Shown: positions 26,732 through 34,997 of the stretch, piece by piece | Position numbering within the stretch: the first letter of the stretch is position 1 | How the letters are laid out: each line of letters begins with the position of its first letter | NCBI RefSeq assembly: GCF_044784365.2 | Contig: NZ_CP173062.2 | DNA length: 64,000 nucleotides | From: Cetobacterium_A somerae | GTDB lineage: Bacteria > Fusobacteriota > Fusobacteriia > Fusobacteriales > Fusobacteriaceae | Strand: one strand, 5' to 3' | The notes under the pieces: model-generated | The model's database searches: none | The model's input: the letters and a program-made list of their open reading frames with translations, nothing else | What the model was told of the DNA's origin: nothing | Translations under genes and position numbers: made by a program

Positions 26732-27943
26732 ATGCATTATCATGCGCCTATTACAGAAAAAGTTTTCTGGATTGGAACTAACGATAGAAAAACTGAAAGA
26801 TTTGAAAATTATTTGCCATTACCGCAAGGTGTTGCTTATAACTCATATTTAATAAACGATGAAAAAACTTGTATCATCGATACAGTTGATTTCTCAACTG
26901 CTGGATTATTTATTGAAAAAATAAATGGAATTTTAAAAGGAAAAGCTCTTAACTATATTATAGTTAACCACATGGAACCTGATCATTCTGGTTCTTTAGG
27001 GGAGGTTATGGCTCACTTTCCTGAGGCAAAACTTATTGGTAATGTGATTACATTAAAAATGATTAAAGCTTTTATTCCTGATTTTGATGAAGCAAAATTT
27101 ATCTGTATAAAAGAGGGAGATAAATTAAGTTTAGGTCATCATACTCTAACTTTTGCTATGGTACCTATGGTTCACTGGCCTGAATCAATGGTTACATATG
27201 ATATAACTGATAAAATTTTATTCTCTAATGATGCCTTTGGAAGTTTTGGAACTTTAGACGGTGGAATTTTTGATGACGAAATTAACTTCTCTTTCTACGA
27301 AGATGAAATGAGAAGATATTATTCTAACATAGTTGGAAAATATGGACCTCAAGTTTTGAATGCTATTAATAAATTAGGTGGACTTGAAATAAAATATATT
27401 TGTCCTTCTCATGGAATTTTATGGAGAAAAGATATCTCTGTAGTTATCAATCACTTTGCTAATTGGGCAAGCTTTACTCCTGAAGAAGAGGGTGTTGTTA
27501 TCGTATATGGTACTTTATATGGAACAACTGCAAAAATGGCAAATGTTATTGCTAGAGAACTTGCTTGGAATGGAATTAAAAATATAAAAATATATGATGC
27601 CTCAAAAACTGATCACTCATACATTATTAGCGATATTTGGAAATATAAAGGGCTTATTATTGGATCTGCAGCTCATAACAATGATGTTTATCCTGTTTTA
27701 CAAGGACTTTTACATAAATTAAAGAATTACGGTTTAAAAAATAGATATCTTGGAATTTTCGGAAATATGCTTTGGAGTGGTGGTGGAGTAAGAGGAATAC
27801 AAGCCTTTGCTGACGCCCTTCCTGGTTTAGAAGTTATCGCTGATGCTGTTGAAGCTAAAGGAGAACCAACTCCAGACGATCAAAGAAAATTAGAAAATAT
27901 TGCTAAAGCTATGGCTGAAAAGTTAAAAAGTGAAAGACAGTAA
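26732..27943 (+). CDS. fprA: FprA-family A-type flavodiiron protein
   Basis: A 403-residue cytoplasmic O2 or NO reductase that protects anaerobes. The N-terminal metallo-beta-lactamase-like domain carries the diiron ligands in NHMEPDHSG (H-x-E-x-D-H), HWPESM and the later SHGILW. The C-terminal flavodoxin domain begins VVIVYGTLYGTTAKMA (about residue 256) and includes the FMN-binding FGNMLWSGGG. There is no rubredoxin domain, so electrons come from a separate donor. It is monocistronic, with its own promoter and terminator. Confidence 0.95.
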   Translation: MHYHAPITEKVFWIGTNDRKTERFENYLPLPQGVAYNSYLINDEKTCIIDTVDFSTAGLFIEKINGILKGKALNYIIVNHMEPDHSGSLGEVMAHFPEAKLIGNVITLKMIKAFIPDFDEAKFICIKEGDKLSLGHHTLTFAMVPMVHWPESMVTYDITDKILFSNDAFGSFGTLDGGIFDDEINFSFYEDEMRRYYSNIVGKYGPQVLNAINKLGGLEIKYICPSHGILWRKDISVVINHFANWASFTPEEEGVVIVYGTLYGTTAKMANVIARELAWNGIKNIKIYDASKTDHSYIISDIWKYKGLIIGSAAHNNDVYPVLQGLLHKLKNYGLKNRYLGIFGNMLWSGGGVRGIQAFADALPGLEVIADAVEAKGEPTPDDQRKLENIAKAMAEKLKSERQ

Positions 27944-27956
27944 TATCTAAGACTTT

Positions 27957-27981
27957 AAAGAGAGCAAAACATGCTCTCTTT
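27957..27981 (+). terminator. terminator after fprA
   Basis: Perfect 9-pair stem AAAGAGAGC / GCTCTCTTT with a 7-base loop and a T-run, 14 bases after the stop. Confidence 0.85.
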
Positions 27982-28003
27982 TTTTACGTTAGGGAGGTTT
28001 TTA

Positions 28004-28237
28004 ATGAAAAAAAATATTAAACAAATTAATAAAGAAGCGATTATTACTTGTTTACTGTATCTTTTTTATTTTTGCTGGTGGTATTATTTCGCATATATTT
28101 ATAAATCAGATACTAATGAATTTATTTTAGGTTTACCTAGTTGGTTTTTCTATTCATGCGTTTTAGGATTAGTTGTTATAAACGTATTAGTTTTTATAGC
28201 AGTTAAATGCTTTTTTAAAGATGTCGATTTAGATTAG
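28004..28237 (+). CDS. yhdT: YhdT-family small membrane protein
   Basis: A 77-residue protein with two hydrophobic segments (CLLYLFYFCWWYYFAYIY and FFYSCVLGLVVINVLVFIAV) and the YhdT-type LGLPSWFFYSC. The ATG at 28004 follows GGGAGG; the longer frame begins inside the fprA terminator. YhdT genes are regularly found just ahead of panF, as here (8 bases apart), and probably assist the symporter; no activity is proven. Confidence 0.88.
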   Translation: MKKNIKQINKEAIITCLLYLFYFCWWYYFAYIYKSDTNEFILGLPSWFFYSCVLGLVVINVLVFIAVKCFFKDVDLD

Positions 28238-28245
28238 GAGGATTA

Positions 28246-29694
28246 ATGCTTATACTTTTACCAATTATTTTATATCTTTTTTTAATGTTAGGTGTTGCTT
28301 GGAAAGTCAATAAAATTAAAAATAGCGGTAGCGTTGATTTTATGGAGGAATACTTTATTGGAAGTAGAAATATGGGGGGATTTGTTCTTGCTATGACAAT
28401 TATTGCTACTTATATAGGTGCTAGCTCATTTATAGGTGGACCTGGAGTTGCGTATAAATTAGGACTTGGATGGGTTTTACTTGCATGTATTCAAACACCT
28501 ACTGCTTTTTTAACCTTAGGGATTTTAGGAAAGCGTTTAGCTATAATATCACGTAAAATTGGTGGTCTTACTATCACTGATTTACTTAGGGCAAGATATA
28601 AAAATGATATTGTTGTTATTCTGGGGTCTGTTATCATGCTAGTTTTCTTTATTGGAACTGTTGTTGCAAACTTTGTTGGTGGAGCAAGACTTTTTGAAAG
28701 TGTCACTGGGCTTCCCTATATTGTTGGATTAGTTATTTTTTCCTTTGTTATAATTACTTATACAACTATCGGTGGATTTAGAGCTGTTGCTCTAACAGAC
28801 GCTATTCAAGGTGGGGTTATGTTAATTGCTTCAGGTATTTTATTTTTCACTCTTTTAAAAAATGGCGGTGGAATGGAAAATATTATGAGAACAATTGAGC
28901 AAACAAATCCTGCTCTTTTGACACCAGATTCTGGTGGAGCAATTGCTAAACCATTTATTCTTTCTTTTTGGATGTTAGTAGGAGTTGCTATTCTTGGTCT
29001 TCCTGCTACATCTGTTAGATGTATGGGATTTAAAGATAGCAAATCGATGCATAATGCTATGATTATTGGAACATCTGTTGTTGGGATTTTAATGCTTATT
29101 ATGCATTTAATTGGAGTTATGGGAGTTGCTATTCTTCCTGGAATAACTATTGGTGATAAAATAATTCCGACCTTAGCAATTTCAAAATTACATCCTATTT
29201 TAGCTGGTGTATTTATAGGTGGGCCTCTTGCTGCCATTATGTCTACCGTTGATTCATTTTTAATTTTATCATCTGCAACTATTGTCAAAGATTTATATAT
29301 TAACTATATTAATCCAAATCCTGGAGATAAAAAAATTAAAAAACTTTCACTATTTACTTCACTATTTATAGGAGTAATTGTTTTTCTTTTATCACTTGAT
29401 CCTCCTGAACTTTTAGTTTGGATAAATCTTTTTGCTCTAGCAGGTCAAGAAGCTGCATTTTTCTGTCCTATTATTATGGGATTATATTGGAAAAGGGCTA
29501 ACGCTCTTGGTGCTATATCCTCTATGATTTTTGGTGTAGCTTCATATATATATTTTTCTGTTTTTAAAATTAGTTTTTCTGGGCTTCATCAAATTGTACC
29601 AGTTATTGCCATGAGTTTATTAGTCTTCATTTTAGGGTCTTTCTTAGGTGAAAAACCTGATGATGAAACTATTGATATCTTCTTCAATCTTTAA
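28246..29694 (+). CDS. panF: sodium/pantothenate symporter
   Basis: A 482-residue member of the sodium:solute symporter family with about thirteen membrane segments. Family features are YFIGSRNMGGF, ATYIGASSFIGGPGVAYKLGLGW, the signature region FRAVALTDAIQGGVML and GGPLAAIMSTVDSFLILSS. It would import pantothenate with Na+ for coenzyme A. The pairing with yhdT supports PanF over other SSS substrates. Confidence 0.93.
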   Translation: MLILLPIILYLFLMLGVAWKVNKIKNSGSVDFMEEYFIGSRNMGGFVLAMTIIATYIGASSFIGGPGVAYKLGLGWVLLACIQTPTAFLTLGILGKRLAIISRKIGGLTITDLLRARYKNDIVVILGSVIMLVFFIGTVVANFVGGARLFESVTGLPYIVGLVIFSFVIITYTTIGGFRAVALTDAIQGGVMLIASGILFFTLLKNGGGMENIMRTIEQTNPALLTPDSGGAIAKPFILSFWMLVGVAILGLPATSVRCMGFKDSKSMHNAMIIGTSVVGILMLIMHLIGVMGVAILPGITIGDKIIPTLAISKLHPILAGVFIGGPLAAIMSTVDSFLILSSATIVKDLYINYINPNPGDKKIKKLSLFTSLFIGVIVFLLSLDPPELLVWINLFALAGQEAAFFCPIIMGLYWKRANALGAISSMIFGVASYIYFSVFKISFSGLHQIVPVIAMSLLVFILGSFLGEKPDDETIDIFFNL

Positions 29695-29700
29695 AGATAG

Positions 29701-29727
29701 AAATGCTCGAGATTATCTCGAGCATTT
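29701..29727. terminator. bidirectional terminator between panF and the moeA fusion
   Basis: Perfect 12-pair stem AAATGCTCGAGA / TCTCGAGCATTT with a 3-base loop; the loop is the stop codon of the minus-strand gene. T-rich flanks are present on both sides. Confidence 0.88.
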
Positions 29728-31611
29728 TATTTCTATAACTTCACCTGGTTTATTTAGACTATACCCATCTAAACTCTCTATTTTTTTCTTTAAAAAATCA
29801 GATTTCAAAAATTTAATAAACTCTTTAATTTTTTCACTATTTTTTATTTCTGGATTTATTAAAAAATCATACTCCTCTTTAGCTAAGGGAATAAAATCTA
29901 AATCTGCTATTTTAGCAGCCTCCATTATTCCTAATCCAGCTTCAGCTGTTCCATTTTTTATAGCCATTGCTACATCTAAATGAGTTGCAACTTCATAGTC
30001 ATACCCTTTTAAATTTATATAATCTAAGTTTTCATCTTTTAACCAATAATCTAAAAGTATCCTTGTTCCTGATCCTCTTTGTCTATTTACAAATTTAATA
30101 TTTTTTTCTAATATATCTTTGATTTCCTTTAAATTTAAAGGGTTTCCTTTTTGGACTATTAACCCCTGGATTCTTTCGACACCTTTCACTAACATCATAT
30201 CTTCACTTGGAAAATATTTTTTTATAAAAGAAATATTATATTCTCCACTTTCTTCATCTAACATATGAATGGGTGCAATATCTGTATTTCTCTGCTTTAT
30301 TGCTAATATCCCTCCGAAACTTCCCACATGAGTAGAGCATAGTTTTATAGAATCCCCAATTAAGTCCATAACAATATCATGACTTCCTATTGATACTAAA
30401 TTATTATCTATCTCTTTTAATGGTTTTAATAACCTTACCTTTACTCTCTCTCCTAAACCAATCCCTTCAACTGATTTAGATATTTCCAAAATTCCATCTG
30501 CTTTTGATAAGCTCGTTGTAATCCCCGCTCCTCTAGCTAAAGGCATTACTATATACTCATCTTTATTTTTATGTAGAGTTACCCTCACAAGCTCTTTATG
30601 TTTTAAAGACGACACAATACTTTTTCCTAATTTTCCCTCTATAAAATTTTCAACATTAAAAATATTAGTCATCTTTTCTAAAAGTGGTTTCATAAATATA
30701 TCCATCGCTAAATATGCTGAAACTGGATAGCCTGGTATCCCTATAACTGGTTTTCCATTTATTTTTCCTAATATTGTTGGTTTTCCAGGTTTAATTGCTA
30801 CTCCATGAATAATAACCTCTCCTATTTCTTCAATCACATTTTTTGTATAATCTTTACTACCTGCTGAAGACCCTGCATTTACAACTAAAACATCATAATT
30901 TTTAGAAAGTTCTTTTAACTTTTTTTTCATTTCATTATAATTATCTTTTAATTTTTCTTGAATATGTGGTATCCCACCCCATTCCTTTATTTGAGCTGAA
31001 AAAATATAAGAATTACAATCAATTACTGATTTTTCCTTAAACTCTTCTTTAAATATGTCTATAACTTCATCTCCTGTTGGAATAATAGCTACCATTGGTT
31101 TTTTATAAACCTCTATCTCCTTTATTCCTCCAGTTATAAGTGCTCCTAAATCTTGAGGTAAAATCTTATGATTTGACTTTATTAACATTTCTCCTGCTAC
31201 AATATCTTCACCTATTGGCCTTATGTGTTGCCACGGCTTTGCGTTCTTTATACTTTTAAAGTTTCCATCCTCTAATTCAATTAACTCTTCAATCATAACA
31301 ACACAATCCCCTAAAGACAAATCCAGTGGATTTCCTGTATTTACATATTTAAAATCATTTTCATTTAAGTACACAGGAGTCACTTCCGTTGCTTCTTTTA
31401 TTTTTTCTGAAAAAAGAAAAATTCCATCCATTGCACTTGCTGCATATGTAGGAGAACAATAATTAGCATAAACAGCTTTATAAGTAACTCTTCCTACTGA
31501 ATCTAAAACTGATATTTTTTCGCTTTTAAAATCAAAAGATATTTCTGAAAAATATTTTTCTAAAGCTAATTCTACATCAATATTATCTATATAAATATTT
31601 CTTTTAGACAT
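29713..31611 (-). CDS. MoeA fused to a periplasmic-binding-protein-like domain
   Basis: A 632-residue fusion. Residues 1-400 are MoeA-like (molybdenum or tungsten insertion into adenylylated molybdopterin), with SPTYAASAMDGI, IIPTGDEVID, VNAGSSAGSKDYT and GIPGYPVSAYLAMD. Residues 410-632 are a binding-protein type II (PBP-like) domain, with GSHDIVMDLIGD, RQRGSGTRILLD and NGTAEAGLGI. This architecture is known as 'MoeA/LysR substrate-binding-domain' protein and may couple metal insertion to oxyanion binding, which is inference. It overlaps the preceding moeA by 8 bases and ends the operon. Confidence 0.92.
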   Translation of the reverse strand: MSKRNIYIDNIDVELALEKYFSEISFDFKSEKISVLDSVGRVTYKAVYANYCSPTYAASAMDGIFLFSEKIKEATEVTPVYLNENDFKYVNTGNPLDLSLGDCVVMIEELIELEDGNFKSIKNAKPWQHIRPIGEDIVAGEMLIKSNHKILPQDLGALITGGIKEIEVYKKPMVAIIPTGDEVIDIFKEEFKEKSVIDCNSYIFSAQIKEWGGIPHIQEKLKDNYNEMKKKLKELSKNYDVLVVNAGSSAGSKDYTKNVIEEIGEVIIHGVAIKPGKPTILGKINGKPVIGIPGYPVSAYLAMDIFMKPLLEKMTNIFNVENFIEGKLGKSIVSSLKHKELVRVTLHKNKDEYIVMPLARGAGITTSLSKADGILEISKSVEGIGLGERVKVRLLKPLKEIDNNLVSIGSHDIVMDLIGDSIKLCSTHVGSFGGILAIKQRNTDIAPIHMLDEESGEYNISFIKKYFPSEDMMLVKGVERIQGLIVQKGNPLNLKEIKDILEKNIKFVNRQRGSGTRILLDYWLKDENLDYINLKGYDYEVATHLDVAMAIKNGTAEAGLGIMEAAKIADLDFIPLAKEEYDFLINPEIKNSEKIKEFIKFLKSDFLKKKIESLDGYSLNKPGEVIEIKCSR

Positions 31612-32809
31612 TCAATACAACCTCCACTAATTCTCCTTTATAAAGTCCTTCTTTATGTTCTGGTATAATTATATAACCATCTCCATCTAAAATTGGTCTT
31701 ATCATAGAAGATTTGCTAACAAGTGGATAAACTTGTACTTTTTGATCCTCTGTCTTTAACTTAACATTTATGAAACATGTTTTTCCAGGGTCACCATAAA
31801 TATTTTCTTTTAACTCACCATATACTTTTACTCTTTTTTTATTTAAAAATATCGGTTCAACTAGAGCCTTAAAAACATTTACTCCTGATTGAGGATGTCC
31901 TGGCATTCCAAAAATAAATTTATTTTTATATTTTGCTATTATAGTTGGCTTTCCAGGTTTTAAAGATATTCCATGAACAAATATATTACCCCCTATATCT
32001 TCTATGGCTTTTTCTGTAAAATCTCTTACTCCTACAGAACTACCACCAGAGATTAATACAACATGAGCTATTTCCAAAGCTTTCTTTAATGTTGATGATA
32101 ATATACTTAAATCATCTTTTACTAAAAATGTACTGGTAATCTCTCCTAGTCCCTCTTCAATTAGAGCTCTAAAAATATTTGTGTTTATATCATAAACTTC
32201 ACCTATTTTTAATTCTTTTCCTAACTCTACAATTTCATCTCCTGTAGAAATAATTGAAAACTTTATTTTTTCGTAAACTTTAACTTTAGATATTCCAATA
32301 GACGATAAAACACCTATATGACTTGATGTTATTCTTTCGCCTACTTTAACTAATAAATCATCTTTTTTTATCTCAGACCCTTTTATAATTATATTTGAAA
32401 GTTGTGCAATACCTTTATTAATTAATATTTCCTCCCTTAAAGTTTCGCAATCTTCTATCATAACCATAGCGTCTGCTCCAATAGGAAGCATCCCTCCTGT
32501 TGGAATATACATACACTGCCCTAAATCTATCCTATTAACATTCTCTTCTCCCATTTTCCCATTACCTATATTTTTTAAAGGAATCGGTGAAAATTCACTA
32601 GCACCACAAATATCTTTAGCTTTTACAGCATAACCATCCACTGTAGATCGATCAAATGATGGTAAATCTATATTTGATACTATATTCTCTGCTATAATTT
32701 TATTTAAAGAATCTTCTAACAAAACTTCTTCTATTTTTAATTCTTTATCTAATTTTGATACTATGCTATCTATAGCTTCTTTTAAACTCACTGTTTTAAA
32801 AAATCTCAT
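31604..32809 (-). CDS. moeA: molybdopterin molybdenumtransferase MoeA
   Basis: A 401-residue MoeA that inserts molybdate or tungstate into the pterin. Seen are DLPSFDRSTVDGYAV, YIPTGGMLPIGADAMVMIED, ISTGDEIVELG, ISGGSSVGVRDFT and GMPGHPQSGVNVF, with a C-terminal domain IV. It overlaps tatC by one base and the second, fused MoeA by 8 bases. Two MoeA proteins in tandem next to a tungstate importer may share work between metals, but this cannot be read from sequence. Confidence 0.95.
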   Translation of the reverse strand: MRFFKTVSLKEAIDSIVSKLDKELKIEEVLLEDSLNKIIAENIVSNIDLPSFDRSTVDGYAVKAKDICGASEFSPIPLKNIGNGKMGEENVNRIDLGQCMYIPTGGMLPIGADAMVMIEDCETLREEILINKGIAQLSNIIIKGSEIKKDDLLVKVGERITSSHIGVLSSIGISKVKVYEKIKFSIISTGDEIVELGKELKIGEVYDINTNIFRALIEEGLGEITSTFLVKDDLSILSSTLKKALEIAHVVLISGGSSVGVRDFTEKAIEDIGGNIFVHGISLKPGKPTIIAKYKNKFIFGMPGHPQSGVNVFKALVEPIFLNKKRVKVYGELKENIYGDPGKTCFINVKLKTEDQKVQVYPLVSKSSMIRPILDGDGYIIIPEHKEGLYKGELVEVVLNV

Positions 32810-33531
32810 TATTCCTCCTGATATTTATTTATTAACCAACAAATACCTATACTTAACTGTAATAATAATATCATTGGAAGTGCTAACATAATTTGAGATA
32901 TTATGTCTGGTGGTGTCATTACTGCTGCTACTATAAATATTATTAATATCATAATTGGTTGTTTTTTCTTCAATGTTGTGGCTTTTATAAGCTTTAATTT
33001 TGCTAATAATGCTGCTAAAACAGGCATTTCAAATACAATTCCAAAAGTAAAAATAATACTTAATACAAAATCTAAATATGACCCTATCGAAATCATTTGA
33101 GCAATCTCATCTCTTTGGAATTTTTGAAAGAACTCTAACATTGTTGGTAATACCATTTTATAAGCAAAATAACTTCCAGTTATAAAAAATAACAATCCAC
33201 CTATAAAAGAACCTACTATATATAATCTTTCATCCTTATAAAGACCAGGAGATACAAAGGTCCATATCTGTAAAATTGTTATTGGTGATGCTAAAATTAT
33301 TCCTCCTATTAATGATATTTTTAGATAAGCTAAAAATAATTCTGGAGGAGTTAAATAAACCAATTTCATACTTTTATTCATATTCAAAAATATTTCAATT
33401 AATATATTTGAATATTCATAACAAATAAATGTTGTGATTAAATTAGCAACAACTATATATAACATCCTTTTTCTCAACTCTACTAAATGTCCTAGCATTG
33501 TTAAATTTTTATTTTTCACTATTTCCCTCAT
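32809..33531 (-). CDS. tatC: Sec-independent (Tat) translocase subunit TatC
   Basis: A 240-residue inner-membrane protein that recognises twin-arginine signals. Six hydrophobic segments and the hallmark MLGHLVELRKRML near the N-terminus, FVSPGLYKDER, and FTFGIVFEMPV are visible. The ATG at 33531 overlaps tatA by 23 bases; an in-frame GTG at 33519, after GAGGGA, is an equally good or better start. It is coupled to tatA upstream and moeA downstream. No TatB is present, giving a minimal TatA-TatC system as in many Gram-positives. Confidence 0.95.
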   Translation of the reverse strand: MREIVKNKNLTMLGHLVELRKRMLYIVVANLITTFICYEYSNILIEIFLNMNKSMKLVYLTPPELFLAYLKISLIGGIILASPITILQIWTFVSPGLYKDERLYIVGSFIGGLLFFITGSYFAYKMVLPTMLEFFQKFQRDEIAQMISIGSYLDFVLSIIFTFGIVFEMPVLAALLAKLKLIKATTLKKKQPIMILIIFIVAAVMTPPDIISQIMLALPMILLLQLSIGICWLINKYQEE

Positions 33532-33706
33532 TCTTTGATTGTGTATTTGGGTCTATATCCTTACTAATATCGTTAGCATGTCCTTTAAACTCTTTTATAG
33601 CTTTTCCTAAACTTTTTCCAATTTCTGGTAGCTTTGATGGTCCAAAAACTACTAATGCTATACATAATATTAATATCAATTCAAACGGTCCTAATCTTCC
33701 AAACAT
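33509..33706 (-). CDS. tatA: Tat translocase subunit TatA
   Basis: A 65-residue protein with one N-terminal hydrophobic helix (LILILCIALVVFG), the Gly-Pro hinge FGPSKLPEIGKSLGKAIKEFK and a charged tail. It oligomerises to form the Tat pore. It is encoded between fdhD and tatC in the tungsten operon, next to a Tat-targeted ferredoxin, the obvious cargo. Confidence 0.95.
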   Translation of the reverse strand: MFGRLGPFELILILCIALVVFGPSKLPEIGKSLGKAIKEFKGHANDISKDIDPNTQSKNEGNSEK

Positions 33707-33721
33707 TTTTTATCTCTCCCC

Positions 33722-34441
33722 TTATTTTATTCTATTTTCAAAAGTATAAATTATTGGATCATTTTTTCCAATCCTTCCAATTAAACAAACTCCCAATTTT
33801 TCTGCTAACTCTATTGCTAAACTACTTGGAATACTAATTGTAGCTACAACAGGTATTTTAGTTGCTACAGCTTTAAGCACCATATCTAAAGATAATCTTC
33901 CTGTAGTAGTTATAACTGAATTTTTTAAATCAAATTCTTTGTTTAAAGCTGCTCCAATAACTTTATCAACAGCATTATGTCTTCCTATATCCTCTCTTAT
34001 GACAACTTCACCATTTGCATTTCCAATTGATGCACAATGCATTCCACCACTATTTTTATACATCGCTGCACCTTCTAACATATCTCTTGCAATTTTTTTT
34101 ATTCTTTCTAAAGATATTTGATTAGAATATTCTATTTTCTCTTTTTCCATAACTTTCTCATCAAAAAGTGCTCCACTTCCACAACCACTTAAAACTACTT
34201 TAGGAATAGTAAATAAATCATCTTTTACTTCTCCTAAGGTATATGTTGCAATGAGTTTTGCATCTTTACATGCCGCTATACTTTCTAACTCATTTTTATT
34301 CTTTATTATTCCTCTTGTATAAAGATGACCTAAAGCTAAATCTTCTAAATCATATGGTGAACACATAAAAGTTACCATTTTTTCTCTATTTACTTTTAGC
34401 TCTACTGGTGCTTCTTCACATACATTAGTTTTTTTTAACAT
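33722..34441 (-). CDS. fdhD: FdhD, sulfurtransferase for formate-dehydrogenase cofactor
   Basis: FdhD passes sulfur from a cysteine desulfurase to the Mo/W-bis-pterin cofactor, required for formate dehydrogenase. The 239 residues carry the family segments MCSPYDLEDLALGHLYTRGI, GGMHCASI, REDIGRHNAVDKVIG and TTGRLSLDMV. The usual CxxC or CGxCG loop is LSGCGSGALF, so only one of the two cysteines is present. It lies in the aldehyde-oxidoreductase operon, while its expected client FdhA is encoded at 42.3-44.9 kb. Confidence 0.92.
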   Translation of the reverse strand: MLKKTNVCEEAPVELKVNREKMVTFMCSPYDLEDLALGHLYTRGIIKNKNELESIAACKDAKLIATYTLGEVKDDLFTIPKVVLSGCGSGALFDEKVMEKEKIEYSNQISLERIKKIARDMLEGAAMYKNSGGMHCASIGNANGEVVIREDIGRHNAVDKVIGAALNKEFDLKNSVITTTGRLSLDMVLKAVATKIPVVATISIPSSLAIELAEKLGVCLIGRIGKNDPIIYTFENRIK

Positions 34442-34453
34442 ATTACTCCTTTT

Positions 34454-34978
34454 TTATGGATTTTCAAACTGTCCTACCTCTACCCATTCACACAATCCTT
34501 TTGCATGTCCAAAAATCATATATGTATCAGAAAAAAGATATTTAGCTCCATTTGAAGCTTCCACTATTTTTATATCTATATATTCTTTATTTTTGATTAT
34601 TTCATCTATCAAATCTTCTATATCATCCCTGTTAAATGGAGATAGTTTAAAAATTTCTAAAGATGTTGGTCTTGGATATAATTGAGATTCTTTTCTAACT
34701 AAATCAATTATTACTTCTTGAATATTTTTTTCTTTCAAATTAAATAAAACATCTCTATATGTATTGCTAATATAATCTTTTGAATAAAAATATACTTCTG
34801 TTTTTCCTCTAATTATATCTATATCTTTTGTCTTTTCACTATTTTTTAATTCTTCTATCACTCTTTCAATTTTAGAAGCCTTTATTTTTAAAGGCTCACT
34901 TTCTAATTCATATTTACTAATTAATTTTCCTAATTTTGACGCTTCCCTTATAGACTGAGCTAAAATCTCTATATTCAT
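34454..34978 (-). CDS. unknown protein of the tungsten operon
   Basis: A 174-residue protein I do not recognise. It is mainly charged and helical (residues 1-100), lacks a signal peptide or membrane segment, and has a C-terminal part with YLFSDTYMIFGHAKGLCEWVEVGQF containing one His and one Cys. It lies 19 bases after the AOR gene and 12 bases before fdhD, so it is cotranscribed. By position it could be the counterpart of E. coli YdhW, the accessory protein in the ydhY-V-W-type cluster, but I could not confirm homology. A dedicated chaperone of the neighbouring enzyme is a possibility. Confidence 0.7.
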   Translation of the reverse strand: MNIEILAQSIREASKLGKLISKYELESEPLKIKASKIERVIEELKNSEKTKDIDIIRGKTEVYFYSKDYISNTYRDVLFNLKEKNIQEVIIDLVRKESQLYPRPTSLEIFKLSPFNRDDIEDLIDEIIKNKEYIDIKIVEASNGAKYLFSDTYMIFGHAKGLCEWVEVGQFENP

Positions 34979-34997
34979 TTCTCTTCCCTTTTTGTTT

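Noticed and set aside
28491..29288. Long minus-strand open frames inside panF (28491-28706 and 28806-29288)
   Set aside because: Antisense shadows of a well-conserved symporter; composition is unnatural and no ribosome binding site is present.
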